Shown one piece after another: positions 1 through 6,531 of a DNA stretch of 14,613 nucleotides. Position numbers and translations under genes: made by a program. The notes under the pieces are model-generated. The model did not search any database. It saw only the letters and a list, made by a program, of their open reading frames with translations, and had not been told where the DNA came from. The stretch is taken from NCBI GenBank assembly GCA_002453275.1, contig DKGN01000027.1, forward strand, positions 1 to 14,613, written 5' to 3'. The first letter of the stretch is position 1; each line of letters opens with the position of its first letter. Source of the DNA: Caryophanales bacterium UBA6769 (GTDB taxonomy: Bacteria; Bacillota; Bacilli; Bacillales; UBA6769).

Positions 1-51
1 CGATTTCCCGTCCTTTCCAAAATAATAATCGGTAATGAATTACGACTAGAG
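1..51 (+). other. Tail of an upstream transcription unit
   Basis: This short stretch lies just before a strong terminator and probably contains the end of a gene that starts outside the window. Two of the three forward frames close here (TAA at 23-25 and TAA at 33-35), so either could be the end of that gene, but too few codons are visible to identify it. Confidence 0.3.
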
Positions 52-89
52 CAGGGTTCTGACAGGATTGTCAGAACCCTGTTTTTTTT
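52..89 (+). terminator. Rho-independent terminator before yebC
   Basis: A perfect 13-bp stem pairs 52-64 (CAGGGTTCTGACA) with 69-81, closed by a 4-base loop (GGAT, 65-68) and followed by eight T residues (82-89). This is a textbook intrinsic terminator. It would end the transcription unit entering from the left, so yebC needs its own promoter or readthrough. Confidence 0.95.
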
Positions 90-96
90 GTACTAT
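68..96 (+). promoter_or_regulatory. Candidate sigma-A promoter for yebC inside the terminator
   Basis: TTGTCA (68-73, five of six matches to TTGACA) is followed after exactly 17 bases by TACTAT (91-96, four of six matches to TATAAT). The -35 hexamer lies in the loop and 3' arm of the upstream terminator hairpin. Transcription would begin near 103, about 45 bases before the yebC start. The -10 is mediocre, so this is a candidate only; no better promoter is visible between 97 and 149. Confidence 0.4.
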
Positions 97-149
97 CAAT
101 AAAGAGTGTAGCTTGTTTAGAAAAAGCCGTGAAAGGAGTTAGAAAAGAG

Positions 150-875
150 ATGGCAGGTCATTCAAAATGGAAGAACATTCAGCGACGAAAAAACGCGCAA
201 GATGCAAAACGAGGAAAAATTTTCATGAAGCTAGCGAGAGAAATTTATGTCGCCGCTAAAATGGGCGGAGAAGACCCAGAGGTTAATGCCGCATTACGCC
301 TAGCAATTGATAAGGCAAAAATGAGTAATATGCCAAACGATAATATTGAACGCGCAGTTCAAAAGGCTGTCGGTGATGAGGACGGAGCGCATTATGAAGA
401 AATTACGTATGAAGGGTACGGACCAGGTGGAGTTGCGGTTATGGTCAAGCTACTAACAGATAATAAAAATCGTTCTGCGGCAGAAGTTCGTCATGCGTTT
501 ACAAAAAACGCTGGTAATCTGGGGGAAAATGGCTGTGTCGCTTTTATGTTCAAACGAAAAGGACTCCTTATCATTAATGTGGAAGGCTTTGATGAAGAGA
601 GTTTGCTGTTACAGGCCATTGAAGCTGGTGCTGAAGATGTTGAAATAGAAGACAATGACATGCTCATTTATACAGAACCAGGAGCTTTTGAAAGTGTTCA
701 AAAAGCTTTACAGTCTGAAAATGTACAATTTCTTTCGAGTGAGCTAACAATGGTTCCAGAAACAACGACATTGTTAAGTGAAGAAGACAGAAATAAAATG
801 TTGAATTTAATTGATATGCTTGAGGATTATGATGATGTACAAGACGTTTACCACAACTTAGACATCGAAGATTAA
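150..875 (+). CDS. yebC: YebC/TACO1-family translation factor or regulator
   Basis: A 241-residue protein that begins with the family hallmark MAGHSKWKNIQ and continues KNAQDAKRGKIF; NMPNDNIERA and YEGYGPGGVA follow in the conserved core. Length matches the family (about 240 residues). YebC proteins were long annotated as transcriptional regulators. Later work on YebC and mitochondrial TACO1 links the family to relief of ribosome stalling on proline-rich stretches; which role applies here is not shown by the sequence. A GTG at 129 would add seven residues (MKGVRKE), but the ATG at 150 follows AAAGGAG (132-138) at suitable distance and gives the family's usual first residue, so 150 is preferred. 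No terminator is seen before bofC, 79 bases downstream. Bacilli often carry a second paralogue elsewhere (YeeI type), so the symbol follows the family. Confidence 0.93.
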   Translation: MAGHSKWKNIQRRKNAQDAKRGKIFMKLAREIYVAAKMGGEDPEVNAALRLAIDKAKMSNMPNDNIERAVQKAVGDEDGAHYEEITYEGYGPGGVAVMVKLLTDNKNRSAAEVRHAFTKNAGNLGENGCVAFMFKRKGLLIINVEGFDEESLLLQAIEAGAEDVEIEDNDMLIYTEPGAFESVQKALQSENVQFLSSELTMVPETTTLLSEEDRNKMLNLIDMLEDYDDVQDVYHNLDIED

Positions 876-886
876 AATAGAAAAAA

Positions 887-916
887 GTATAAACTTTCTC
901 ATCTCTGGGAAATCTG
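887..916 (+). promoter_or_regulatory. Candidate forespore (sigma-F/G-like) promoter of bofC
   Basis: GTATA at 887-891 fits the -35 of forespore sigma factors. GGGAAATCTG at 907-916, 15 bases further on, is a partial match to the sigma-F -10. In B. subtilis bofC is known to be expressed in the forespore under sigma-G, which is why I looked; the match is weak and the sigma-G -10 pattern is not well met. Confidence 0.27.
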
Positions 917-954
917 AGTACTAAGCATTCATTGCACAGATAAGAGGTGGGACA

Positions 955-1455
955 ATGAGACAGCAACTTATCGGGATGATGATTTTTTTTACGTTTAGTC
1001 TTATCGGCTTTGCTGTGTTTTTAACTGATGACGCTTATGCAACATTACAGGATGAAGTTGACGTGGTAGAAGTCCACCTCATTCGTGAATATTTAGACGG
1101 TGAGAAAAGTTTTGAGGTCGTGAGGGAAACGGTTGACACGATGGATGATTTTTGGTCAGTTTATGGAGATTGGCAATTGGTTGACCAAAATGAAGATGTA
1201 ATTAAGCTACATAAAAAGATAGAAGACATATCACCTTTACTTAAATCAAATGGATATTTTGGGTTATCACATAATGGGATTTTAACGATTTTTGAGGGAA
1301 AACCAACAGAGGAAAAAGCAATACAATCTTTTTACCAAGTCGATATTGAAAAGTTGGAGAGTAAAGTAATCGACCGATTAAAAGCGGGTATTCCAATTAA
1401 AACAAAAAAAGATTTCGTTACTGTCATTAGTGAATTGAAACGATATGAAAAATAA
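955..1455 (+). CDS. bofC: BofC, intercompartmental signalling protein of sporulation
   Basis: A 166-residue secreted protein, close to the length of B. subtilis BofC (about 170). Residues 5-24 are a hydrophobic signal segment, with a likely signal peptidase site after A29 (AYA, then TLQ). The rest is a small soluble protein consistent with the BofC N- and C-terminal domains. In B. subtilis BofC is made in the forespore and exported to the space between the two membranes, where it restrains the SpoIVB protease that triggers pro-sigma-K processing in the mother cell. The assignment rests on size, signal peptide, sequence character and position directly before ruvA, as in B. subtilis. ATG 955 is preceded by GAGGTGGG (944-951). 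A terminator follows at once, so the gene is not part of the ruvAB unit. Confidence 0.85.
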   Translation: MRQQLIGMMIFFTFSLIGFAVFLTDDAYATLQDEVDVVEVHLIREYLDGEKSFEVVRETVDTMDDFWSVYGDWQLVDQNEDVIKLHKKIEDISPLLKSNGYFGLSHNGILTIFEGKPTEEKAIQSFYQVDIEKLESKVIDRLKAGIPIKTKKDFVTVISELKRYEK

Positions 1456-1458
1456 GCG

Positions 1459-1486
1459 AAGAGGCCGCACAATCGGCTTCTTTTTT
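1459..1486 (+). terminator. Terminator after bofC
   Basis: AAGAGGCCG (1459-1467) pairs with CGGCTTCTT (1474-1482) across a 6-base loop, nine pairs with one G-U wobble. T residues run from 1481 to 1486. It separates bofC from ruvA. Confidence 0.8.
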
Positions 1487-1524
1487 GATCGGGCAGATTT
1501 TTATGTAAGATTTAAATGACGGCA

Positions 1525-1535
1525 TATGATACAAT
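1525..1535 (+). promoter_or_regulatory. Extended -10 promoter of ruvA
   Basis: TATGATACAAT contains an extended -10 (TATG-n) followed by TACAAT at 1530-1535, five of six matches to TATAAT. No good -35 is present at 16-18 bases, which is tolerated with an extended -10. Transcription would begin near 1542, leaving about 27 bases before the ruvA start, enough for the GAGGAG ribosome binding site. Confidence 0.5.
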
Positions 1536-1559
1536 TGAATAATGAAAAAATAGAGGAGA

Positions 1560-1574
1560 GAACAACCGTTGTTC
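1560..1574. promoter_or_regulatory. Palindrome over the ruvA start, possible LexA-like operator
   Basis: GAACAACCGTTGTTC is a perfect inverted repeat of two 7-base arms around one central base. It begins just after the ribosome binding site and covers the TTG start codon at 1569-1571. The Gram-positive LexA (Cheo) box core is GAAC-N4-GTTC; the first 12 bases here match it at seven of eight fixed positions (GAAC-AACC-GTTG). ruvAB is an SOS gene pair in B. subtilis. The spacing of the full palindrome (N7) is not that of LexA, so the assignment is tentative. Confidence 0.35.
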
Positions 1575-2165
1575 GAATTTTTTGTTGGTGAAGTTGATTA
1601 TGTGCACCCCGAGTATGTTGTTTTGCATGTCAATGGGATCGGGTACCGAATCATTTGTCCGAATCCATATCGATATAAAAACACCGAAGGTGAAGTGACC
1701 ATTTATACATATCATTATGTTCGTGATGATGCTGCTCATTTGTACGGGTTCCCATCTCGGGAAGAGAAGGCTCTCTTTTCGAAATTGCTTAGTGTATCAG
1801 GGATCGGACCGAAAGGTGGGTTGGCTATATTAGCAACCGGCGAACCAAGCCAAGTAATAAATGCAATTGAAAATGAAGATGAAAAGTTTCTTATGAAGTT
1901 TCCTGGCGTTGGGAAAAAAACGTCACGACAAATGATTTTGGATTTGAAAGGAAAGTTAGCGGATTTAATGCCGACCTATGTTGTTGCACCCGAGAAGCAG
2001 TTAGATAATCTCGAGACAGATTCAATGATGGAAGTCACTGAAGCTTTACGAGCACTAGGCTATGCAGAAAGAGAAATAAAAAAAGTCGTACCCAAACTAC
2101 AACATGAAAATGATACGACAGATGCTTTAATTAAAAAAGCTCTTCAATTGTTAATACAGCAATAA
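1569..2165 (+). CDS. ruvA: Holliday junction DNA helicase subunit RuvA
   Basis: A 198-residue protein with the three-part RuvA build. Residues 1-62 form the OB-fold domain. Two helix-hairpin-helix motifs follow, LLSVSGIGPKGGLAIL (73-88) and FPGVGKKTSRQMILDLKGKL (111-130). A flexible linker leads to domain III (about 152-198), which contacts RuvB. RuvA tetramers clamp the four-way junction and guide RuvB for branch migration during recombinational repair. The start is TTG at 1569, preceded by GAGGAG (1553-1558) with 10 bases between; the resulting N-terminus (MFEFFVGEVDYV) matches known RuvA starts. It is the first gene of a ruvA-ruvB-DUF2905 unit with its own extended -10 promoter. A palindrome overlaps the start codon. 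Identification is secure. Confidence 0.97.
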   Translation: MFEFFVGEVDYVHPEYVVLHVNGIGYRIICPNPYRYKNTEGEVTIYTYHYVRDDAAHLYGFPSREEKALFSKLLSVSGIGPKGGLAILATGEPSQVINAIENEDEKFLMKFPGVGKKTSRQMILDLKGKLADLMPTYVVAPEKQLDNLETDSMMEVTEALRALGYAEREIKKVVPKLQHENDTTDALIKKALQLLIQQ

Positions 2166-2180
2166 TGGAGGTGAGTCCAT

Positions 2181-3176
2181 TTGGAGGAGCGAATCGTTAC
2201 AGGCCAAGAAACGAGTGAAGATTCATTTGAATTTAGCTTACGACCGACTGTACTGTCGCAATATATTGGACAGGAAAAAGTAAAAGAAAATTTACGAATT
2301 TTTATTGAAGCAGCTAAAATGCGAAGTGAAACACTTGACCATGTTTTGTTATATGGACCACCAGGTCTAGGAAAAACAACGCTTGCCGCTATTATTGCAA
2401 ACGAAATGGGCGTGAATCTTCGAACTACTTCTGGTCCCGCTATTGAAAGGCAAGGAGACCTTGCAGCGATTTTAACGTCACTTGAACCAGGAGACGTTTT
2501 GTTTATTGACGAAATTCATCGACTGCATCGGTCTATTGAAGAAGTGCTTTATCCAGCAATGGAAGATTTTTGTCTAGACATTGTCATCGGGCAAGGGGAA
2601 ACTGTCCGATCATTACGGTTAGATTTACCACCATTTACTCTCATAGGAGCGACAACGAGGGCAGGTTTTTTATCGGCTCCGTTGCGTGATCGTTTTGGTG
2701 TTATGAGTCGGCTAGAATTTTACTCTGAGAAAGAACTAAAAATGATTGTCACGCGAACGGCGGAGCTTTTTGAAGCGGAGATAGAAGAGCGAGCAGCACT
2801 TGAGCTTGCAAAGCGGGCGAGAGGAACTCCAAGAATTGCTAATCGCTTGCTTCGTAGAGTGAGGGATTTTGCTCAAGTCGAAGGTGATGGAACGATTACG
2901 TATAATGTAGCAAAAAGTTCGCTTGATAAACTACAGGTTGACAGTTTAGGACTTGACCAAATTGACCATAAAATACTTAAAGGAATGATTACCCGTTTTA
3001 GGGGTGGTCCTGTCGGGCTTGATACTATCGCTTCTTCAATAAGTGAAGAACCCCAAACGATTGAAGATGTGTACGAACCGTACTTGTTGCAAATTGGCTT
3101 CATTCAACGTACTCCGAGAGGAAGGGTAGTTACTCCATTGGCGTATCGCCACTTTAATCTGGAGGTGCCGGAATAG
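2181..3176 (+). CDS. ruvB: Holliday junction branch migration ATPase RuvB
   Basis: A 331-residue AAA+ motor, the usual RuvB length. The Walker A motif GPPGLGKT is at 59-66, Walker B LFIDEIH at 107-113 and sensor 1 GATTR at 156-160. The arginine-finger segment PLRDRFG is at 167-173, and the sensor 2 region GTPRIANRLLRRVRDFA at 215-231. A winged-helix DNA-binding domain fills about 265-331 and includes TPRGRVVT (311-318). Hexamers of RuvB pump duplex DNA through the RuvA-junction complex. The start is TTG at 2181 behind TGGAGGTGAG (2166-2175), 15 bases after ruvA ends, so the two genes are co-transcribed. The stop overlaps the next start by one base. All catalytic elements are intact. Confidence 0.98.
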   Translation: MEERIVTGQETSEDSFEFSLRPTVLSQYIGQEKVKENLRIFIEAAKMRSETLDHVLLYGPPGLGKTTLAAIIANEMGVNLRTTSGPAIERQGDLAAILTSLEPGDVLFIDEIHRLHRSIEEVLYPAMEDFCLDIVIGQGETVRSLRLDLPPFTLIGATTRAGFLSAPLRDRFGVMSRLEFYSEKELKMIVTRTAELFEAEIEERAALELAKRARGTPRIANRLLRRVRDFAQVEGDGTITYNVAKSSLDKLQVDSLGLDQIDHKILKGMITRFRGGPVGLDTIASSISEEPQTIEDVYEPYLLQIGFIQRTPRGRVVTPLAYRHFNLEVPE

Positions 3177-3373
3177 TGGAATTCTCCAAATTTTTTATTA
3201 CAATCGGAGTTATTTTTTTATTAATCGGTTTTTTCATGCATTTTATTGGAAGGCTTCCCGGCGATATTATATTTAAAAAAGGGAATACAACCTTTTATTT
3301 TCCAGTCGTCACTTCAATTGTCATTAGTGTTGTGTTAACTTTAATTTTTTACATCGTTGGGAAATTTAGATGA
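3176..3373 (+). CDS. DUF2905 family small membrane protein
   Basis: A 65-residue protein of unknown function with two membrane segments (about 5-24 and 44-62) joined by a conserved loop carrying GRLPGDIIFKKGN (25-37). That loop and the size fit the DUF2905 family, which in several Firmicutes lies near ruvB or queA. The GTG start at 3176 shares its first base with the TAG stop of ruvB (3174-3176), and GGAGG lies upstream (3161-3165), so translation is probably coupled to ruvB. No role is known to me. Coupling hints at shared expression with the Holliday junction motor, not necessarily at a shared function. A weak terminator-like hairpin follows. Confidence 0.85.
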   Translation: MEFSKFFITIGVIFLLIGFFMHFIGRLPGDIIFKKGNTTFYFPVVTSIVISVVLTLIFYIVGKFR

Positions 3374-3384
3374 TGAATGTATAG

Positions 3385-3415
3385 TAGTCGTTCCTACATG
3401 TGATCGACTATTTTT
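3385..3415 (+). terminator. Weak terminator-like hairpin between DUF2905 gene and queA
   Basis: TAGTCG (3385-3390) pairs with CGACTA (3405-3410), followed by five T residues (3411-3415). The stem is only six pairs plus possible G-T and A-T extension, and the loop is 14 bases, so termination may be partial. It marks the likely border of the ruvAB and queA-tgt units. Confidence 0.4.
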
Positions 3416-3458
3416 GTTTCATCCGATATGAATTTCACAAGTGAGGAAGGCTGACAGA

Positions 3459-4502
3459 GTGGAAGTTAAACAGTTTGATTTTCATTTACCAGAACAATTA
3501 ATTGCACAAACGCCTTTGCTAGAGCGATCCTCGTCGCGCTTGATGATCGTTGACCCAGAATCACAAAAGATTGCCCATAATAAATTCAGGAATATTGGTG
3601 ATTTTCTAAACGAAGGTGATTGCTTAGTCCTGAATGACACACGGGTTTTACCTGCACGTTTGTACGGTATAAAAAAGGACACAGGTGCGAAAGTAGAAGT
3701 GTTGCTTTTGAATCAAATCGAAGGAGATGAGTGGAATACACTTGTCAAACCAGCCAAACGAATTCAAGAGGGAACAGAAGTCACGTTTGGGAATGGGGAG
3801 TTAACTGCGATGTGCACTTCTATTGGAGAGAATGGCGGTCGTACATTTGAATTTCGCTATAACGGGATTTTCTATGAAGTATTACAACGATTAGGTGAAA
3901 TGCCACTTCCACCATATATAAAAGAGCAATTAGATGATCAAGAACGTTATCAAACAGTCTATGCGAAACGTGAAGGTTCTGCAGCCGCACCAACAGCAGG
4001 GCTGCATTTTACTGACGGGTTGTTGAGTGAACTAAAAGAAAAAGGAGTTCATCTCGCATATGTGACACTTCACGTAGGGCTTGGTACGTTTCGCCCTGTC
4101 GCTACAGAGGTTGTTCAAGATCATAAAATGCATGCTGAGTTCTATCAAATATCTGAAGGAACGGCATCCATGCTAACGAATGTGAAAAAAAAGGGTGGAC
4201 GAATTATTTCTGTTGGGACAACAACAACAAGAACGTTAGAGACAATTTTCACGACAAAGGGTAAATTTATGCCGGATGCGGGTTGGACAGATATTTTTAT
4301 TTATCCAGGCTATTCATTTAAAGCAATTGACGGGATGATTACGAATTTTCATTTGCCACAGTCTTCATTAGTGATGCTCGTTTCGGCATTAGCCGGCAAA
4401 GAAATGATTATGACTGCCTATGAAGAAGCAATACAGGCAAATTATCGATTTTTTAGTTTTGGTGATGCAATGTTGATTTTGGAAGGAAGTGTACGAGCGT
4501 GA
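3459..4502 (+). CDS. queA: S-adenosylmethionine:tRNA ribosyltransferase-isomerase QueA
   Basis: A 347-residue enzyme that transfers and rearranges the ribosyl part of S-adenosylmethionine onto preQ1 in tRNA, forming epoxyqueuosine. Family motifs include LNDTRVLPARL (58-68), GEMPLPPYI (147-155), YAKREGSAAAPTAGLHFT (168-185), HVGLGTFRPV (205-214) and TNFHLPQSSLVMLVSA (295-310). A longer reading from GTG 3441 adds six residues (MRKADR). GTG 3459 is preferred because GAGGAAGG (3443-3450) lies at proper spacing before it and the product then starts MEVKQFDFHLPEQLIAQTP like known QueA proteins. The stop overlaps the tgt start by four bases (GTGA, 4499-4502), indicating translational coupling with the enzyme acting one step earlier. 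Catalytic region complete. Confidence 0.96.
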   Translation: MEVKQFDFHLPEQLIAQTPLLERSSSRLMIVDPESQKIAHNKFRNIGDFLNEGDCLVLNDTRVLPARLYGIKKDTGAKVEVLLLNQIEGDEWNTLVKPAKRIQEGTEVTFGNGELTAMCTSIGENGGRTFEFRYNGIFYEVLQRLGEMPLPPYIKEQLDDQERYQTVYAKREGSAAAPTAGLHFTDGLLSELKEKGVHLAYVTLHVGLGTFRPVATEVVQDHKMHAEFYQISEGTASMLTNVKKKGGRIISVGTTTTRTLETIFTTKGKFMPDAGWTDIFIYPGYSFKAIDGMITNFHLPQSSLVMLVSALAGKEMIMTAYEEAIQANYRFFSFGDAMLILEGSVRA

Positions 4503-5638
4503 CGGCAATACGTTATGAATTGATTAAAACATGTAAGCAGACGGGAGCGCGACTTGGTAAGCTTCATACTCCTCATGGCACTGTAGATACGCCTATTTTC
4601 ATGCCTGTCGGGACGCTTGCGACAGTGAAGACGATGAGTCCAGAAGAGCTTCATGAAATAGGGGCCGGAATCATTTTAAGTAATACATATCATTTATGGC
4701 TTAGACCGGGACACGACATTATCGAAGAGGCTGGAGGACTTCATCAATTTATGAACTGGGACAACCCGATATTAACTGACTCTGGCGGCTTTCAAGTGTT
4801 CAGTTTAAGCGATTTACGGGAAATTGAAGAGGAAGGCGTTCATTTTCGTAATCATTTAAATGGGGACAAGTTGTTTCTATCACCTGAACAGTCCGTTAAA
4901 ATTCAAACGGCACTTGGTGCAGATATTATGATGGCATTTGATGAATGTCCACCATATCCTGCAACACACGAGTACATGAAGGATTCAGTGGAAAGAACGA
5001 GTCGTTGGGCTGAACGTTGCTTGCACGCTCATGAAAATGTTCAGCAACAAGCGTTATTCGGTATTGTTCAAGGTGGTGAGTTCGAAGATTTAAGAAAGCA
5101 AAGTGCTGAGGATCTCACCTCACTTGATTTTCCTGGCTATGCGATTGGAGGATTATCCGTAGGCGAGCCAAAGCCAATTATGAACAGAATTGTGGAATAC
5201 ACCACTCCATTTTTACCGACAAACAAGCCTCGCTACTTGATGGGAGTCGGTTCACCAGACTCTTTAATTGATGGCGTTATCGGGGGAATTGATATGTTCG
5301 ACTGTGTCTTACCAACTCGAATTGCTCGTAATGGAACATGTATGACTTCAAATGGGAGGCTCACGGTCAGAAATGCAAAATATGCTCGGGACTTCCGCCC
5401 ACTTGATGAGAACTGTCAATGCCACGTGTGTAAAACTTATTCACGGGCATACATTCGTCATTTAGTGAGAACGAATGAAACGTTTGGGTTTCGCCTAACA
5501 ACTTACCATAATCTTCATTTTCTGTTAGAATTAATGAAGCAGGTTCGAAATGCAATTAAAAATGACAACTTACTCGATTTTAAAGAGGAGTTTTTTGAAC
5601 GGTACGGCTTTAATAAGCCGGATGCAAAAAATTTTTAA
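4499..5638 (+). CDS. tgt: tRNA-guanine transglycosylase (queuine/preQ1)
   Basis: A 379-residue bacterial Tgt that exchanges guanine 34 for preQ1 in GUN-anticodon tRNAs, the step before QueA. The motif TDSGGFQ (93-99) contains active-site D94. QGG is at 191-193. The nucleophile motif MFDCVLPTR (266-274) supplies D268. Zinc ligands are C306, C308, C311 and H337 (CQCHVC and TYHNLHF). The GTG start at 4499 lies inside the end of queA, with AAGGAAG (4484-4490) upstream. The N-terminus (RYELIKTCKQTGARLGKLHT) agrees with Bacillus Tgt. It is the middle gene of queA-tgt-yajC; yajC begins 56 bases after its stop. All catalytic and zinc residues expected of the family are present. Confidence 0.98.
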   Translation: MTAIRYELIKTCKQTGARLGKLHTPHGTVDTPIFMPVGTLATVKTMSPEELHEIGAGIILSNTYHLWLRPGHDIIEEAGGLHQFMNWDNPILTDSGGFQVFSLSDLREIEEEGVHFRNHLNGDKLFLSPEQSVKIQTALGADIMMAFDECPPYPATHEYMKDSVERTSRWAERCLHAHENVQQQALFGIVQGGEFEDLRKQSAEDLTSLDFPGYAIGGLSVGEPKPIMNRIVEYTTPFLPTNKPRYLMGVGSPDSLIDGVIGGIDMFDCVLPTRIARNGTCMTSNGRLTVRNAKYARDFRPLDENCQCHVCKTYSRAYIRHLVRTNETFGFRLTTYHNLHFLLELMKQVRNAIKNDNLLDFKEEFFERYGFNKPDAKNF

Positions 5639-5694
5639 AATTGCATGTTTGATCGGCTACTATATAGCATAGAATGGAGAAAAGGAGTGAGGAA

Positions 5695-5955
5695 ATGGAA
5701 GGTTTAGGAGGATTTTTACCGCTTATTTTAATGTTTGTTGTGCTTTATTTTCTGTTAATTCGCCCGCAACAAAAAAGGCAAAAGGAAACGCGGGAAATGC
5801 ACAGCAGTTTAAAAAAAGGTGACAAGATTGTAACTATTGGAGGCTTACATGCCATCATCGATGCGATTGATGAAGATGTAGTCGTGCTTCAAGTAGGTGA
5901 TGGTCCAAAGCTTACATACGATCGACAAGCTATTCGTGAAGTATCGGAAGACTAA
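5695..5955 (+). CDS. yajC: YajC, accessory subunit of the Sec translocase
   Basis: An 86-residue single-pass membrane protein with one hydrophobic helix at about 7-22, then the family signature RPQQKRQKE and a short soluble domain with KKGDKIVTIGGLHAIID. YajC (YrbF in B. subtilis) associates with SecDF in protein export. An upstream ATG at 5674 would add seven residues (MEKRSEE). ATG 5695 is preferred because AAAGGAGTG (5681-5689) is placed correctly for it and would otherwise fall inside the reading frame. The position after tgt is conserved in many bacteria. A strong symmetrical terminator begins at the stop codon. Its partner secDF lies about 3.3 kb away in this window, in a separate unit. 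Confidence 0.93.
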   Translation: MEGLGGFLPLILMFVVLYFLLIRPQQKRQKETREMHSSLKKGDKIVTIGGLHAIIDAIDEDVVVLQVGDGPKLTYDRQAIREVSED

Positions 5956-5991
5956 AAAAAGTGAGCAACACTGTCGTTGCTCACTTTTTTT
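5954..5991. terminator. Bidirectional terminator shared by yajC and the yrzE-like gene
   Basis: GTGAGCAAC (5961-5969) pairs with GTTGCTCAC (5976-5984) over a 6-base loop, and flanking A7 (5954-5960) and T7 (5985-5991) extend the stem to 16 pairs. The A and T tracts give a U-run on either strand. It overlaps the stop codons of yajC (5953-5955, plus) and the convergent gene (5990-5992, minus), so one structure ends both transcripts. Confidence 0.95.
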
Positions 5992-6370
5992 ATTTTGTTG
6001 CCGTTTTCCCGCCAAGATTGACACCAATAATGCCACCAAAAGCAGCTGTTAGAATGTAGGCAAGATGGTATAGTAGCTGTTTTAATTTATAACCTGTATC
6101 AAAACCGAGGAATTGAAATAAGAAAATAATTGCAACAAAAGCAAGACCAGTTATCCCCCCTAACATCCATCCGGTCTCTTTTCCTTTACCACCAGCAATC
6201 AAACCGCCAATAAACAAAGCTAGAAATGTAATAATTGCCGTTGTCCATTTTAAAGCTTGCTCCGTTACATTCGTAAATTGAAGCAGAAGCGAGAGAATAA
6301 AGCCAACGATGAAAATGATGACAAAAATGAAGAGTAAACCAAATGCAACAGCCTTCGTAACCTTTTCCAA
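5990..6370 (-). CDS. YrzE-like (TIGR04086 family) four-helix membrane protein
   Basis: A small integral membrane protein of 126 residues with four hydrophobic helices (roughly 7-31, 41-60, 66-88 and 99-120) and Gly-rich turns such as GGLIAGGKGKETGWMLGGITG. This matches the TIGR04086 family, found in the same position in Bacilli (YrzE in B. subtilis). Function unknown. The frame is open up to a GTG at 6430, but that codon lacks a good ribosome binding site. The TTG at 6370 follows AAAGGGGG on the minus strand (6378-6385) with seven bases between and is the better start. A possible -10, TATAGT on the minus strand (6396-6401), has no good -35. The gene converges on yajC and shares its terminator. 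Confidence 0.8.
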   Translation of the reverse strand: MEKVTKAVAFGLLFIFVIIFIVGFILSLLLQFTNVTEQALKWTTAIITFLALFIGGLIAGGKGKETGWMLGGITGLAFVAIIFLFQFLGFDTGYKLKQLLYHLAYILTAAFGGIIGVNLGGKTATK

Positions 6371-6531
6371 CTTATTGCCCCCTTTATTATTACTAACTAT
6401 ATTCCTGATGAAGCCTTTTAGAATGTCCACTTACCAAATCATCCCTAACATGAAGAAAAGCTTGTTGGTAAAACTATAAAAGCAGAACAATTTGAAGGTA
6501 CTGATATCAAATGTGAGTGGTGGTTTTATCG

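Noticed and set aside
129..149. GTG start adding seven residues to YebC
   Set aside because: The extra residues would span the AAAGGAG ribosome binding site, and the family begins MAGHSKWK, which matches ATG 150.
664..966. Minus-strand 100-residue reading frame across the end of yebC
   Set aside because: It lies mostly antisense to a strongly conserved gene, has no recognisable family and no convincing ribosome binding site; treated as a chance frame.
3374..3458. PreQ1 riboswitch before queA-tgt
   Set aside because: The 85-base gap shows only a weak terminator-like hairpin and no preQ1 aptamer pattern; such riboswitches usually precede synthesis or transport genes instead.
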